From contig CAVWAR010000002.1 of the NCBI GenBank assembly GCA_963753075.1, positions 992,001 to 1,056,000 of the forward strand: a DNA stretch of 64,000 bases, in the 5' to 3' direction. The notes under the pieces are model-generated. The model ran no database searches and was not told where the DNA came from. It saw only the letters and a list, made by a program, of their open reading frames with translations. A program made the position numbers and the translations under genes. Every line of letters starts with the position of its first letter. The stretch's first letter is position 1. Source of the DNA: Prado023 sp963753075 (GTDB lineage Bacteria; Actinomycetota; Actinomycetes; S36-B12; CAIYMF01). Positions 1 to 9,275 of the stretch are shown here, in pieces.

Positions 1-83
1 TCAACGATCTCGTCGGTAGCCGGGTCGAGACCTGTCATCTCCAGGTCGATCCAGACCAGGCGGTCCTTTCGGGCAGCAGTCAC
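1..83 (-). CDS. orn: oligoribonuclease, N-terminal fragment
   Basis: Only the first 27 codons are inside the window; the gene runs off the left edge. Reading the minus strand from a GTG at 83 gives a short lead and then VWIDLEMTGLD, the first DEDD exonuclease motif (metal-binding Asp and Glu) of oligoribonuclease. The enzyme degrades 2-5 nt RNA and pGpG to mononucleotides in the cytoplasm. It is transcribed away from the CBS gene, only 10 bp downstream of that gene's stop, so the two may be cotranscribed. The start is provisional because other GTG codons cannot be weighed without an alignment. Confidence 0.8.
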   Translation of the reverse strand, partial: MTAARKDRLVWIDLEMTGLDPATDEIV

Positions 84-93
84 GCGGAGAAGC

Positions 94-582
94 CTACGTG
101 CTCCGGGCCCCGTCGTCGGCCCACCAGCGCACCAGGTCCGACCCGGTCACGATGCCCACCAGGCGTTCTCCGGCATCCACGACCGGGACGGCCTCTGCGG
201 AGTAGCGGGCCATCAGTCGTGCCACGTCGGACAACGGGGCCGTGTCTCGGACTGATCGGGCAGGGGCCCGTGAGAGCAGCTCGCCGACGCCACGGTTGCG
301 CATGCGCTCCTCGGACACCGGGATGTCGGTCAGGATCATCCGGTCGGAGATGATGCCCAGGCAGCGGCTGTCATCGACGACGGCCAGGTGGCGCAGCCCC
401 GAGACGCTGAGCAGCTGCCAAGCATCCCAGAGGCTCTCGGTGACATCGATGGTCAGCACCGGGCGGGACATGGCCTGGCTCACCACGGCGCGTGCCCACT
501 CGACCCCACGTCGTCGGGCGGCCATCTCGCCGTGGGTGGATGGAGAGGGCAGGGTCACGCCCTCTGTCGTCGACATGTCCAT
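94..582 (-). CDS. CBS-domain pair protein
   Basis: The 162-residue protein carries two consecutive CBS motifs. The first covers about residues 35-90 and includes LRHLAVVDDSRCLGIISD. The second covers about 100-155 and includes AVPVVDAGERLVGIVTGSD. Such stand-alone pairs bind adenine nucleotides and act as energy or redox sensors; no catalytic domain is attached. I chose the ATG at 582 because a GGAGG lies about 6 nt upstream of it. An in-frame ATG at 615 would add 11 Arg-rich residues. It lies directly upstream of orn on the same strand. The regulated partner is unknown. Confidence 0.8.
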   Translation of the reverse strand: MDMSTTEGVTLPSPSTHGEMAARRRGVEWARAVVSQAMSRPVLTIDVTESLWDAWQLLSVSGLRHLAVVDDSRCLGIISDRMILTDIPVSEERMRNRGVGELLSRAPARSVRDTAPLSDVARLMARYSAEAVPVVDAGERLVGIVTGSDLVRWWADDGARST

Positions 583-693
583 GCACCACCTCCGCCGCTC
601 TCGTCTGTTCAACAAGCATCGCGCACCCGGGGTGCGGGCTCGCAGGGGCAGGAGGCCCCGAGGTGGGGGACCTAAGTCACGACGGCGGCTGAT

Positions 694-2364
694 TCAGGCC
701 GGCTCCGGGGTCCCCGCGCTGGAATCGAGGAAGGCAACAACATCGTCGATCGGGTGCACGCCGAGGGGTGCCCGGCGCCCGGTCCCGCCGCGCTGCCTGG
801 GCCGCGGGCCGCTCAGCGGACGATGGTTGACGTGCCGGGCGTCGAGCCTCTCGACGTGGGCAGCGAGATCTGGACCCTCCGAGGCCGGGTCCAGCGGCGT
901 GCCCCGCCACAGGTTGGCGGCCAGCACCGAAAGGCGTGGGAAGGCGCGGTACTCACGGCTGCCCCGATCCGGGGTGTACTCGGTCCAGAGCTGCCCCTGG
1001 CCGCCGAGGACCCGCCCCGGGCTGCCGGGCGCAGCCGGCTCCGGCACCCATGAGGCCACGCGCTCGACCCCCAGGGGCGCTCCGATGGACAGCGGCTCAT
1101 CCGGTCCGGTCGCCTCGGCGTAGTCGAAGTAGGTCGGGAGCACCGGGGTCATCACCACGTCGTGCCCCGCCTCCGCAGCCGCGTGCCCCACGGCGACCGA
1201 GCGCCACGGCATGACGACGGTCGCGGTGGGCAGCCCGCCAGCCACGAATGCGTCGTCCCAGGCGATCGGGGTCCGCCCGAGCCCGATGACGGTGCGGGCC
1301 AGTTGTGCGTTCACGGCCGTGCGCAGCCCCTCCACACCGCCGTGTGCCCTCGCGGCGGCCAGCACCTCCGGCGATTGCCGCCACATCGTCAGCTCGGCCT
1401 CGTCGCCACCGATGTGCAGGTAGGGGGAGTCGATCGCGTCGGCGACCTCGCCGAGCAGCGTGGCCACGATCCCCATCGCGTCCGGCAAGGGGGAGATGGT
1501 GCGGCCCAGCAGGCCCCACCGGGGCTCCACCCGCTGTGGTGGGCAGCCCGGGACCCCGAGTTCGGGGATCGCCGCGAGCAGAGCGCTGGCGTGGCCGGGG
1601 AGATCCACCTCCGGCACGATCGTCACTCCGCACCGGCTGGCGTGGTCGGTGATCTCGCGCAGGTCGGCGGTGGTGTAGAAGCCGCCGTGCGGCGTGTTGT
1701 CCAGCCTCGAGGGGTCCAGGTCCTCCCGGCCCTGGCTGTGGCCGATCCAGGTCGATGCCCGCCACGACGCGATCTCAGCCAGTGCCGGATGGCTGGGCGA
1801 CTCGACCCGCCAGCCCTGGTCATCGGTGAGGTGCAGGTGCAGCCGGTTGAGCCGGTGCATCGCGGCCAGCTCGATCCAGCGCAGCACCTCGGGCACCGGC
1901 GCGAAGTGCCGGCTGACGTCGAGCATGAACCCCCGGTACTCGAAGGCAGGGGCGTCGCTGATCGAGGTCAGCGGCAGCCGCCAGTCGTCGCGGCGGGTGG
2001 CTGCCGCTCGCCACGCGTCCGCCGGCAGCAGCTGGCGGATGGTAGTCACCGCCTGCAGCGCACCGAGCCGGCTGCTGGCGGCGATCCGGATCCCCGAGCT
2101 GGTGATGTCCAGCCGGTAGCCCTCCTGCGCGAGGTCCGGGTCGACAACCGTGCTGATGTGCAGCGTCGCGCTTGCGTGGGCGTTGGCGGGCGCGGCGCCG
2201 GGCGCGGCGCCGGGGAGCGGATCGAGGACCCGCAGGCCATGGCGCACCTGCTCCGTCCACGGCCCGTCGACGCTGGGGGTCTGGTCCAGGACGAGCCAAC
2301 CGGTGGAGGTCGCCCGGCGGGGCGGCCATAGGGAGACGGCGGTCATGGGCATGGGGATGATCAT
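694..2364 (-). CDS. beta-N-acetylhexosaminidase, GH20 family
   Basis: The 556-residue protein has the GH20 layout: a small N-terminal alpha/beta domain (about 20-115) and a TIM barrel from about 130. Signatures are GFMLDVSRHF near 145, LHLHLTDDQGWR near 175 and the catalytic pair in HIGGDEAE (Asp321, Glu322) used in substrate-assisted hydrolysis of terminal GlcNAc/GalNAc. No signal peptide is evident, so it probably acts inside the cell on imported chitin or muropeptide fragments. The start is uncertain: ATG codons at 2364 and 2346 are both possible and neither has a strong ribosome-binding site. It is divergent from the membrane protein at 2502. Confidence 0.9.
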   Translation of the reverse strand: MIIPMPMTAVSLWPPRRATSTGWLVLDQTPSVDGPWTEQVRHGLRVLDPLPGAAPGAAPANAHASATLHISTVVDPDLAQEGYRLDITSSGIRIAASSRLGALQAVTTIRQLLPADAWRAAATRRDDWRLPLTSISDAPAFEYRGFMLDVSRHFAPVPEVLRWIELAAMHRLNRLHLHLTDDQGWRVESPSHPALAEIASWRASTWIGHSQGREDLDPSRLDNTPHGGFYTTADLREITDHASRCGVTIVPEVDLPGHASALLAAIPELGVPGCPPQRVEPRWGLLGRTISPLPDAMGIVATLLGEVADAIDSPYLHIGGDEAELTMWRQSPEVLAAARAHGGVEGLRTAVNAQLARTVIGLGRTPIAWDDAFVAGGLPTATVVMPWRSVAVGHAAAEAGHDVVMTPVLPTYFDYAEATGPDEPLSIGAPLGVERVASWVPEPAAPGSPGRVLGGQGQLWTEYTPDRGSREYRAFPRLSVLAANLWRGTPLDPASEGPDLAAHVERLDARHVNHRPLSGPRPRQRGGTGRRAPLGVHPIDDVVAFLDSSAGTPEPA

Positions 2365-2501
2365 GGCTGAGAACCGGCGCCCAGTGGGCCCCGAACGCCC
2401 GGGGGTGTTCGCAGAGGCTGCCCGGGTGGGTAGGTCGAACCCGCAGTGCGCGGCCAGCGTCGTGTCGGCGTCCCGGTCGACCGTCGTGTGAGGATCGGGC
2501 C

Positions 2502-3281
2502 ATGCACCTCTACCCGGACCTCGCGGCCCTCCGGAACCGCCAGATCGTGCGCGACGTGCTCGTCGTGATGGCCCTTGTGCTCTTCGCCCTGTTCGCGTGG
2601 GCGGTGCACAGCGCCGTGATGACGCTGACCGCCATCAGCGCCGGCTTCACCGACAACGCCGCGGGCGCCCAGGAGTCCTGGAGCTCCGCGGGCAACACGT
2701 TGTCCCGGATTCCGTTCGTGGGTGACGACCTGCAGAGGTCGCTGGAGGACCTGTCCGACGCCACGTTGGGCAGTGCGGTGGAGACCGGGAACTCGATCAC
2801 CGAGGCTGTCACGACCGCTGCCAATGTCCTGGCGTTCGTGACGTTCGCAGCACCGGCCGCGGTCCTGCTCGTCCTGTTCCTGCCGCGCCGGTGGGACCGG
2901 TCCCGGGCATGGACGGCCGCGGACCGGGTGCTCTCAGCGATCGAGGTCAACCCGGACTCGGCCGTGGTTCGTCGTGCTGCGCCGTCGGTGCCGGCGGCCG
3001 ACGCCGAATCGGCGCCCGAGCCCGGCGAGGGCCAGCACGACACGATCGTCCTTCCGTGGGGAGCACCTGGTGTGGGGGTCCCCACCGGGTCTGTCCGCAC
3101 GGGGCCAGCTCTGGTGGCGTTCCCTCCGGACGAGCTGATGGCTCTTCGGGCCCTGTGCGACCTGCCCTTCGTGGACCTGGTCCGCTACACCCCACGCCCG
3201 TTCGAGGCGTTCTACGCCGGGGACTATGCCCCGCTGATCCGGGCGCTCTACGCACACGAGGGACTCGAACCGCCGATGTGA
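2502..3281 (+). CDS. two-segment membrane protein of unknown function
   Basis: I do not recognise this 259-residue protein. It has one strong hydrophobic segment at about 14-36 and a second at about 108-127, which encloses a polar, probably extracytoplasmic loop of about 70 residues. A Pro/Ala-rich linker (about 150-175) follows, then a soluble C-terminal part that ends with the acidic and aromatic stretch RPFEAFYAGDYAPLIRALYA. Codon use matches its neighbours and the ATG at 2502 is divergent from the hexosaminidase. It is likely a real, perhaps lineage-specific envelope protein; no function is assigned. Confidence 0.65.
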   Translation: MHLYPDLAALRNRQIVRDVLVVMALVLFALFAWAVHSAVMTLTAISAGFTDNAAGAQESWSSAGNTLSRIPFVGDDLQRSLEDLSDATLGSAVETGNSITEAVTTAANVLAFVTFAAPAAVLLVLFLPRRWDRSRAWTAADRVLSAIEVNPDSAVVRRAAPSVPAADAESAPEPGEGQHDTIVLPWGAPGVGVPTGSVRTGPALVAFPPDELMALRALCDLPFVDLVRYTPRPFEAFYAGDYAPLIRALYAHEGLEPPM

Positions 3282-3315
3282 GCCGCCGTGCGGCTCTCGA
3301 CAGGGCTGCCCGGGA

Positions 3316-3735
3316 TCAGGCGAGTTCGTCCAGGAAGTCGCGCAGGGGACCCTCGATGGGAGCTGCCCGGCCGGTCGACTTGTCGACGTAGACAACGGTG
3401 ATGTCGGCCTCGACCACCGGCCTGCCGGACGCCGACAGCCGGATCTCCTGGTGGATGACGGCGCTGCGGGCGCTGACCTCGCCGAGCCGCGATGCGATCG
3501 TCAGCTGCTCGCCGATCCCAGCGGGATAGCGATAGTCGATCTCCATCCGGACGATGACCATCGAGTGGCCGGCACCGAGCAGGGCACCGAGGTCCGCTCG
3601 CTGCTCGAACCAACTCCACCGGGCCTCCTCGAGGAACTCCAGGTAGCGGGCGTTGTTGACGTGGCCGTAGAGGTCGAGGTGGTACCCGCGGACGGTCATC
3701 GTCATCTCATTCGGTGCCGTGCCCGGTTCGTCCAT
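3316..3735 (-). CDS. hotdog-fold acyl-CoA thioesterase
   Basis: The 139-residue protein matches the 4-hydroxybenzoyl-CoA/YbgC-like thioesterase family. It has the hotdog signature YGHVNNARYLEFLEEARWSW near residues 18-37 and strands that end in DITVVYVDKSTGRA. Members hydrolyse acyl-CoA thioesters in the cytoplasm. The start is set at the ATG at 3735; a second in-frame ATG at residue 11 also fits. Reading further upstream would run into the opposite-strand gene at 3846 and add an unrelated Arg-rich extension. It is convergent with the gene at 2502. The acyl substrate is unknown. Confidence 0.85.
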   Translation of the reverse strand: MDEPGTAPNEMTMTVRGYHLDLYGHVNNARYLEFLEEARWSWFEQRADLGALLGAGHSMVIVRMEIDYRYPAGIGEQLTIASRLGEVSARSAVIHQEIRLSASGRPVVEADITVVYVDKSTGRAAPIEGPLRDFLDELA

Positions 3736-3845
3736 GACACGCACGCTACTCGCAGCCCGGACCGCCGATCGGTGCGTCCTGACAAGCAGGGGCGTGGAAG
3801 GGCTGATGGGCCACGCCCACGAGGCGCCCGGCCGCCCCCTACGGT

Positions 3846-5972
3846 GTGCCCATGTGGGTCTCGCGGGCGCGGCTGCGGCTGGTGCTCGGCAGCGCGCTGA
3901 TGCTCTTCCTCGAGCTGGCGCTGATCCGCTGGCTCGGGGCGAACATCCTGCACCTGTCCTACTTCTCCAACATCGTGCTGCTCGGATCGTTCCTTGGGAT
4001 CGGCCTCGGATTTCTGCGCGCCCGGCGCGGCGCCCAGCCGCCGATCTGGTTCCCACCCCTGCTCGCCGTGACCGTCGTGGGCGTGCTGGCCCTCGACCTC
4101 GGCGTCGACCGGTCGAACTCGGACCTGATCTTCTTCACGTCGCTGTCGACGACCGGCCCACCTGCCTGGGTGGTGCTGCCTGTCGTCTTCGTGGTTGCCG
4201 CTGCCGTGCTCTTCGGCCCAGGATTCCTGGTTGGGCAGTGCTTCTTCGAGCTGCCCCGATTGACCGCCTACCGCCTGGACCTCATCGGTTCGCTGCTGGG
4301 AATCGGGTCCTTCACGCTGCTGAGCTTCCTGGGCGCCCCGTCGCTGGCATGGGGTGTGGTCGTCGGAGCGCTTGCCCTCCTGCTCTACTGGCCCGCACCC
4401 CGGGCGCGATCGGAGCCGCGGTCGGAGGCGGAGCCGTCGATCGCGGGAACCCCGTCGACGGAGCCCCCGTCGATCTTTCCCGCGATCAGCCGGGTCGGCC
4501 TGGTGCTCGTCGGGCTGAGCGCCGCGGTGCTCGTGGGATTCCTTGCCCGGGAGTCCGCTCAGCCCGGCGTGCGCTGGTCGCCGTACTACAAGATCGAGAC
4601 CGCGACCCAGCAGACGACGATCGGTGAGTACACCACAGTCATCGCCAACGGGGTTCCCCATCAGGCCGTGACCGACGTCGACGCCCGGGTCGAGTTCGAG
4701 CCGTTCTACGCCGTTCCGTACCAGCGCTCGGAGCGCACGGACCCGGGGCGGGTGCTGATCGTCGGGGCCGGAACCGGCACGGACGTGGCGCTTGCCCTGC
4801 GTCAGGGAGCGACCAGCGTGGACGCGGTCGAGATCGATCCGCGGATCCGCGACATCGGCCAGGACATCAACCCGAACCGGCCCTTCGACGACCCCCGGGT
4901 CAGTGTCCACATCAACGACGGCAGGGCGTTCATCGAGCAGGCGCCGGGTCCGTACGACACGATCCTGTTCGCGCTGCCGGACTCGCTGACCCTGGTGGCC
5001 GGGGCCAGCCAGCTCCGGCTCGAGTCCTACCTGTTCACCGAACCGGCCCTGCAGCGGGTGCGCGAGCTCCTGGCCGACGACGGTGTGTTCGCGATGTACA
5101 ACTACTACCGCGAGCCCTGGCTTGTCGGTCGCCTCGGGGCGACGATCGCTGCGGCGTTCGGCCATGACCCGTGCATCGACCTGAACCGCGACTACAACTC
5201 CGCGACCCTGGTGGCCAGCGTGGACGAGTCGATGCAGCGCTGCTCCCCCGAAGATGAGGCGGCTGCCCTCCTGGCCGGGGCGCCCGAGCCGGTCGATGAC
5301 AACCGGCCATTCCTCTATCTGCGCACCCCGCACATCCCCGGCTTCTACCTGGCCGTCCTCGCCGTGATCCTCGGCATCAGCCTGGTCGCGGTGCGCGCGG
5401 CGGTGGGCAGCCTGCGGCGCACCCGCCAGTACGCCGACCTGTTCCTCCTGGGGGCGGCGTTCCTGCTGCTGGAGACCCGGGCCATCACGATGTTCGCGCT
5501 GCTGTTCGGGACCACGTGGGTGGTGAACGCGATTGTCTTCGGGGGGATCCTGCTGGCCGTGCTGGCTGCCGTGGAGTTCACGGCCTGGATGAAGCGGACC
5601 GGCCGGTCGCAGCGCATCTCCCTGCCGGTCGCCTACGCAGTGCTCCTGGCCTCGATCGCCGTGGTCTGGCTGATCCCGCTCGCGGCACTGCTGCAGCTGC
5701 CGGTGCCGCTGCGCCTGGTCGCGGCCACGGCGATCACCTTCATGCCCGTGTTCACGGCCAACGTGGTGTTCGCCTCCCGGTTCGACGAGGCCCCGGATCC
5801 GTCGATCTCCTTCGGCATCAACCTGCTGGGGGCCATGCTCGGTGGCGCCCTGGAGTACCTGGCGCTGCTGACCGGGTACCGCGAGCTGCTGCTCGTGGCA
5901 GTGGGCCTCTACCTCGGCGCTCTCGCGCTCGGGCAACGCCAGCGCCGCCGCATGGTGGTGCCCACCGGTTGA
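3846..5972 (+). CDS. membrane protein with spermidine synthase-like domain
   Basis: The 708-residue protein has hydrophobic segments at the N-terminus (about six up to residue 225) and again at the C-terminus (about 490-700). A class I methyltransferase-like fold sits between them: VLIVGAGTGTDVALALRQGA at about 300, the acidic VDAVEIDPRI, and a later DTILFALPDS. This is the polytopic spermidine-synthase-like family, in which the soluble domain resembles SpeE but the substrate is generally unproven. The start is GTG at 3846 or ATG at 3852. The long open frame on the opposite strand is an artefact of codon bias. Confidence 0.85.
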   Translation: MPMWVSRARLRLVLGSALMLFLELALIRWLGANILHLSYFSNIVLLGSFLGIGLGFLRARRGAQPPIWFPPLLAVTVVGVLALDLGVDRSNSDLIFFTSLSTTGPPAWVVLPVVFVVAAAVLFGPGFLVGQCFFELPRLTAYRLDLIGSLLGIGSFTLLSFLGAPSLAWGVVVGALALLLYWPAPRARSEPRSEAEPSIAGTPSTEPPSIFPAISRVGLVLVGLSAAVLVGFLARESAQPGVRWSPYYKIETATQQTTIGEYTTVIANGVPHQAVTDVDARVEFEPFYAVPYQRSERTDPGRVLIVGAGTGTDVALALRQGATSVDAVEIDPRIRDIGQDINPNRPFDDPRVSVHINDGRAFIEQAPGPYDTILFALPDSLTLVAGASQLRLESYLFTEPALQRVRELLADDGVFAMYNYYREPWLVGRLGATIAAAFGHDPCIDLNRDYNSATLVASVDESMQRCSPEDEAAALLAGAPEPVDDNRPFLYLRTPHIPGFYLAVLAVILGISLVAVRAAVGSLRRTRQYADLFLLGAAFLLLETRAITMFALLFGTTWVVNAIVFGGILLAVLAAVEFTAWMKRTGRSQRISLPVAYAVLLASIAVVWLIPLAALLQLPVPLRLVAATAITFMPVFTANVVFASRFDEAPDPSISFGINLLGAMLGGALEYLALLTGYRELLLVAVGLYLGALALGQRQRRRMVVPTG

Positions 5973-6082
5973 GGTGGCCAGCGCGTACCCGTGGCGATGC
6001 GGGGCCCGGACCTGCGTGGCCCCAGGTGCGTTGTGGGCGCCGTCCGGCAACGGTGTGCACGTGCCCGCACTAGGCTGCGCGC

Positions 6083-6787
6083 ATGGCCAAGTACCCGCTC
6101 GCGCTGCTCCCCGTCGTCACGATCACCGGCGGCACGGCTCGCCTCGCCCCGCCCGGATACGGAGCGTCGTCCGCGACCGGCACGCCCGCACAGTCGATCG
6201 CCTCGTGGGCCGGCCAGGGCGCAGCGTGGATCCAGGTGGTCGACCGGGACGTGGTCGATGGCGGTCCTGCCAGCTTGCATCACATCGTCCGGAGCGGGGC
6301 GCACCTGCAGTACGCCGGCCGTGTCCATGACGAGGCGACTCTCGCCGCGGCCCTGGCCACCGATGCATCCCGGGTCGTGATCGATCCGGCCGACGGCGCG
6401 TGGGCGGCGGCTGCGGTCCGCGTGCATGGTGACCGGCTCGCGGTCGGCCTGGACATCCGCGCTGAGGATGTGCTCGAGGTCGCCATGGCCATGGAGCGGG
6501 CCGGCTGCCGACGATTCGTCGTGTCCGACAACGTCGCGCACCACCACTGGCGGCACGGCGACCGGCACCTGCTCGGTGAGTTCTGCTCCGCGGTCAACGT
6601 CCCGGTGATGGCCAGCGGTGGCATCGCGCACCTGAACGACCTGCACGACCTCCACGAGCTGGTGCCACACGGGCTCGACGGGATCATCATCGGCGACGCC
6701 CTCTACGACGGGGCGTTCACCCTCTCCGAGGCGATGGCCGCCGGGGCCGACCGGTTCGACATGTTCTACTGGGGCCCGCCGCAGTAG
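6083..6787 (+). CDS. HisA/PriA-like TIM-barrel protein, probably catalytically altered
   Basis: The 234-residue protein follows the HisA/PriA pattern from end to end: LLP at residues 8-10, a VGLDIR strand (121-126), FVVSDN (145-150), the phosphate-binding MASGGI (176-181) and IIIGDALYDGAFTLSEAM near the C-terminus. The first catalytic aspartate, which in HisA/PriA sits in LLPAVDV, is Thr13 here (LLPVVTI). The second acidic region, normally TDxxxDGT, reads SDNVAHHHWRHGD. It is therefore unlikely to be an ordinary ProFAR isomerase. No his or trp genes adjoin it; it sits beside acyl-CoA genes. An alternative reading is a diverged paralogue with a new substrate. Confidence 0.75.
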   Translation: MAKYPLALLPVVTITGGTARLAPPGYGASSATGTPAQSIASWAGQGAAWIQVVDRDVVDGGPASLHHIVRSGAHLQYAGRVHDEATLAAALATDASRVVIDPADGAWAAAAVRVHGDRLAVGLDIRAEDVLEVAMAMERAGCRRFVVSDNVAHHHWRHGDRHLLGEFCSAVNVPVMASGGIAHLNDLHDLHELVPHGLDGIIIGDALYDGAFTLSEAMAAGADRFDMFYWGPPQ

Positions 6788-6796
6788 GCCCTGCGC

Positions 6797-7936
6797 CTAT
6801 CCGGACGCCGCGATGATGCCCTGGGCGCGGGCAATCAGGTAGTTCACCGCCGCACCGAACTGCGTGAAGGCCGGGTTCGTCGTCTGGCCGGCGCGATACC
6901 GGAACCAGATCTGCTGGGCGATCACGGCCAACCGGAAGAGCCCGAAGACCTCGTAGAACCGCCAACCGACCTCGGGCAACGACAGCCCGGTCCGGTCCAG
7001 GTAGTGGGCCACGATCTCGTCGCGGGTGGGCATCCCCGGAAGGTTCGACGGCTGCCGCCGGAACATCTGGAAGACGGGGTCATCATCGGACTGGACCCAG
7101 TAGGCAAGGGCAGCGCCCAGATCCATGAGCGGATCGCCGACTGTGGCCATCTCCCAGTCCAGCACTGCGCGGACGGCCGAGAGGTCATCGGGGTCGAGGA
7201 CCAGGTTGTCCAGGCGCCAGTCCCCGTGGATCAGCCGATCGGCAACATCCTCGGGCTGGTTGGCGGCCAGCCAGCCCATCACACCCTCGGCCTCGGGGAC
7301 GTCATCAGTGAGCGCCGCGCGGTACCGCCGTGACCACCCGGAGACCTGACGGCGCACGTAGCCCGGTCCCCGCCAGAACGTGTTCAGCCCACTGGCTCGG
7401 ATGTTGACGGAATGCAGGTCGGCAAGGGCGTTGACCGTCCCCAGCGCAAGGTCGTGGGCAGCCTGCGGCGAGAGCTCCACCCCCGGTGGCAGGTCCCCGC
7501 GCAGGATCATCCCGGGGACGTGTGCCATCACGTAGAACGGCGACCCGAGGATCGACTCGTCGGAGCCGTAGCCGACCATCCTGGGCACGGCGGGGAACGA
7601 GGGTGCGAGCATCCGTTGGATGTCGTACTCGCGGTGCATGTCGTGCGACCCAGCCGCCTTCTGCCCGGCCGGCGGACGACGCAGCACGAGGTCACGCCCC
7701 GGGTAGTGCAGCAGGTAGGTGAGGTTGGACACGCCCCCACCGAACTGCCGGACCTCGGGCAGGCCGTCGCCGGGCAGCCGGGTTCGCGCGCGCAGCCAGG
7801 TGTCCACGGCGGCGACGTCGAACGCATCCTCGGACCGGACCGGCCCGGCGCCGCGGGCCTCGGACGCCTCTGACGCCGGGCCGGCAGCGGCCGGCGGCTC
7901 GACAGCGTCGCTGGGGGTGCCGGCTGTCGGGGTCAT
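6797..7936 (-). CDS. phosphotransferase family protein (APH/ACAD10-like kinase)
   Basis: The 379-residue protein has the aminoglycoside-phosphotransferase fold. A nucleotide-binding lobe contains LVLRRPPAGQ. The catalytic loop is HGDWRLDNLVLD and the metal-binding segment is DWEMATVGDPLMDLG. This subgroup is found next to or fused with acyl-CoA dehydrogenases (as in human ACAD10/11) and phosphorylates hydroxyacyl intermediates so that they can be dehydrated and oxidised. That fits here: its ATG overlaps the stop codon of the acyl-CoA dehydrogenase by 4 bp, which indicates coupled translation. The first 40 residues are low-complexity and may not be folded. Confidence 0.88.
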   Translation of the reverse strand: MTPTAGTPSDAVEPPAAAGPASEASEARGAGPVRSEDAFDVAAVDTWLRARTRLPGDGLPEVRQFGGGVSNLTYLLHYPGRDLVLRRPPAGQKAAGSHDMHREYDIQRMLAPSFPAVPRMVGYGSDESILGSPFYVMAHVPGMILRGDLPPGVELSPQAAHDLALGTVNALADLHSVNIRASGLNTFWRGPGYVRRQVSGWSRRYRAALTDDVPEAEGVMGWLAANQPEDVADRLIHGDWRLDNLVLDPDDLSAVRAVLDWEMATVGDPLMDLGAALAYWVQSDDDPVFQMFRRQPSNLPGMPTRDEIVAHYLDRTGLSLPEVGWRFYEVFGLFRLAVIAQQIWFRYRAGQTTNPAFTQFGAAVNYLIARAQGIIAASG

Positions 7937-9159
7937 CGGGGCGTCACCAGGGGTCGCAGCTCGAGGCGGGCGATGTCGCGCAGGTGCACCTCGTCGGGGC
8001 CGTCGGCGATCCGCAGGGAGCGCAGGCCGGCCCACATCATCGCCAGCGGCGTGTCGTCGCCGACGCCGGCGCCCCCGTGGGCCTGGATCGCCCGATCGAC
8101 CACCTCGAGGGCCATCCGGGGCGCGACGACCTTGATCGCGGCGATCTCCTGGCGGGCGCCCTTGGCGCCGACCGTGTCGATCATCCACGCGGCCTTGAGC
8201 GTGAGCAGTCGCGCCTGGTCGATAGCGATCCGGGACTCGGCGATCCACTGCTGGATCACGCCCTGGCGGGCCAGCGGCCTGCCGAACGCGACCCGATCGA
8301 TCGACCGGCGGCACATCAGGTCCAGCGCACGCTCGGCCATTCCGATGGCGCGCATGCAGTGATGGATGCGGCCCGGGCCGAGCCGGGCCTGGGCGATCGC
8401 GAACCCCGACCCCTGCTCGCCGAGCAGGTTCGTCAATGGGACGCGCACGTCGGTGAACGTGATCTCGGCGTGCCCATGCTGGTCGTGGTAGCCGAACACG
8501 GGAACGTTGCGGACGATCTCCACCCCCGGGGTGTCAATGGGGACCAGCACCATCGACTGCTGGTGGTACACGTCGGCGTCGGGATCGGTCTTGCCCATGA
8601 CGACCAGGACCTGGCAGCGCGGGTCGTTGGCTCCGGTGCTCCACCACTTGCGCCCGTTGATCACGTAGTCGTCGCCGTCGCGGCGGATGCTCGTGGAGAT
8701 GTTGCGCGCATCGCTGCTGGCGACTCCGGGCTCGGTCATCGAGAACGCCGAGCGGATCTCCCCGGCCAACAGGGGCGCCAGCCACTGCTCCTTCTGCGCC
8801 GCAGTTCCGAACATGTGCAGGATCTCCATGTTGCCCGTGTCCGGGGCGGAGCAGTTCAGCGCCTCGGGGGCGATCTCCGGCGACCAGCCCGTCAGCTCGG
8901 CCAGCGGCGCGTAGTCCGTGACCGACAAGCCATGGTCCGGGGCGGCGCTCCCGGGCAGGAACAGGTTCCACAACCCGGCCGCGCGCGCCGTGGTCTTGAG
9001 GTCCTCGACCACCGGCGGGAGCACATTCGGCGCACCGGTCGCGATGAGTTCGCGCCGTTGCGCCGCGTACACGGGCTCTGCGGGGAACACCTCAGCGTCC
9101 ATGAACGCCTGGAGCCGGCCGAGGTACTCCTCGGCGAGGGGGCTGGGCTGGAAGTCCAT
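7933..9159 (-). CDS. acyl-CoA dehydrogenase family protein
   Basis: The 408-residue flavoprotein has the acyl-CoA dehydrogenase sequence features FSMTEPGVASSDARNI, GRKWWSTGAND and, near the C-terminus, AIQAHGGAGVGDDTPLAMM. It oxidises acyl-CoA to enoyl-CoA in the cytoplasm. I placed the start at the ATG at 9159, which has a GGAG about 6 nt upstream; an open lead of 26 residues upstream does not look family-like. The gene is translationally coupled to the phosphotransferase downstream and divergent from an SDR gene. The three may form a hydroxyacyl or branched acyl degradation unit; the substrate is not deducible. Confidence 0.92.
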   Translation of the reverse strand: MDFQPSPLAEEYLGRLQAFMDAEVFPAEPVYAAQRRELIATGAPNVLPPVVEDLKTTARAAGLWNLFLPGSAAPDHGLSVTDYAPLAELTGWSPEIAPEALNCSAPDTGNMEILHMFGTAAQKEQWLAPLLAGEIRSAFSMTEPGVASSDARNISTSIRRDGDDYVINGRKWWSTGANDPRCQVLVVMGKTDPDADVYHQQSMVLVPIDTPGVEIVRNVPVFGYHDQHGHAEITFTDVRVPLTNLLGEQGSGFAIAQARLGPGRIHHCMRAIGMAERALDLMCRRSIDRVAFGRPLARQGVIQQWIAESRIAIDQARLLTLKAAWMIDTVGAKGARQEIAAIKVVAPRMALEVVDRAIQAHGGAGVGDDTPLAMMWAGLRSLRIADGPDEVHLRDIARLELRPLVTPR

Positions 9160-9275
9160 GGTGCTCCGTCCCGGACCGGCGATCGCGGAAACCCCGCGGG
9201 CGCGCTGGTCACACGTATGGCGTTGGTACGTTGGCATCGTCCCACTCCCGCTCGTCGAACCTGTGATGAGGCCCC

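Noticed and set aside
1162..2331. A 389-codon plus-strand frame opposite the GH20 gene
   Set aside because: Composition is Arg/Pro/Gln-rich with no motif; the GH20 reading is unambiguous.
3702..6050. A 782-codon open frame on the minus strand opposite the spermidine-synthase-like gene
   Set aside because: It is a high-GC shadow: His/Arg/Gln/Gly-rich without domains, and the opposite strand codes for a clear protein.
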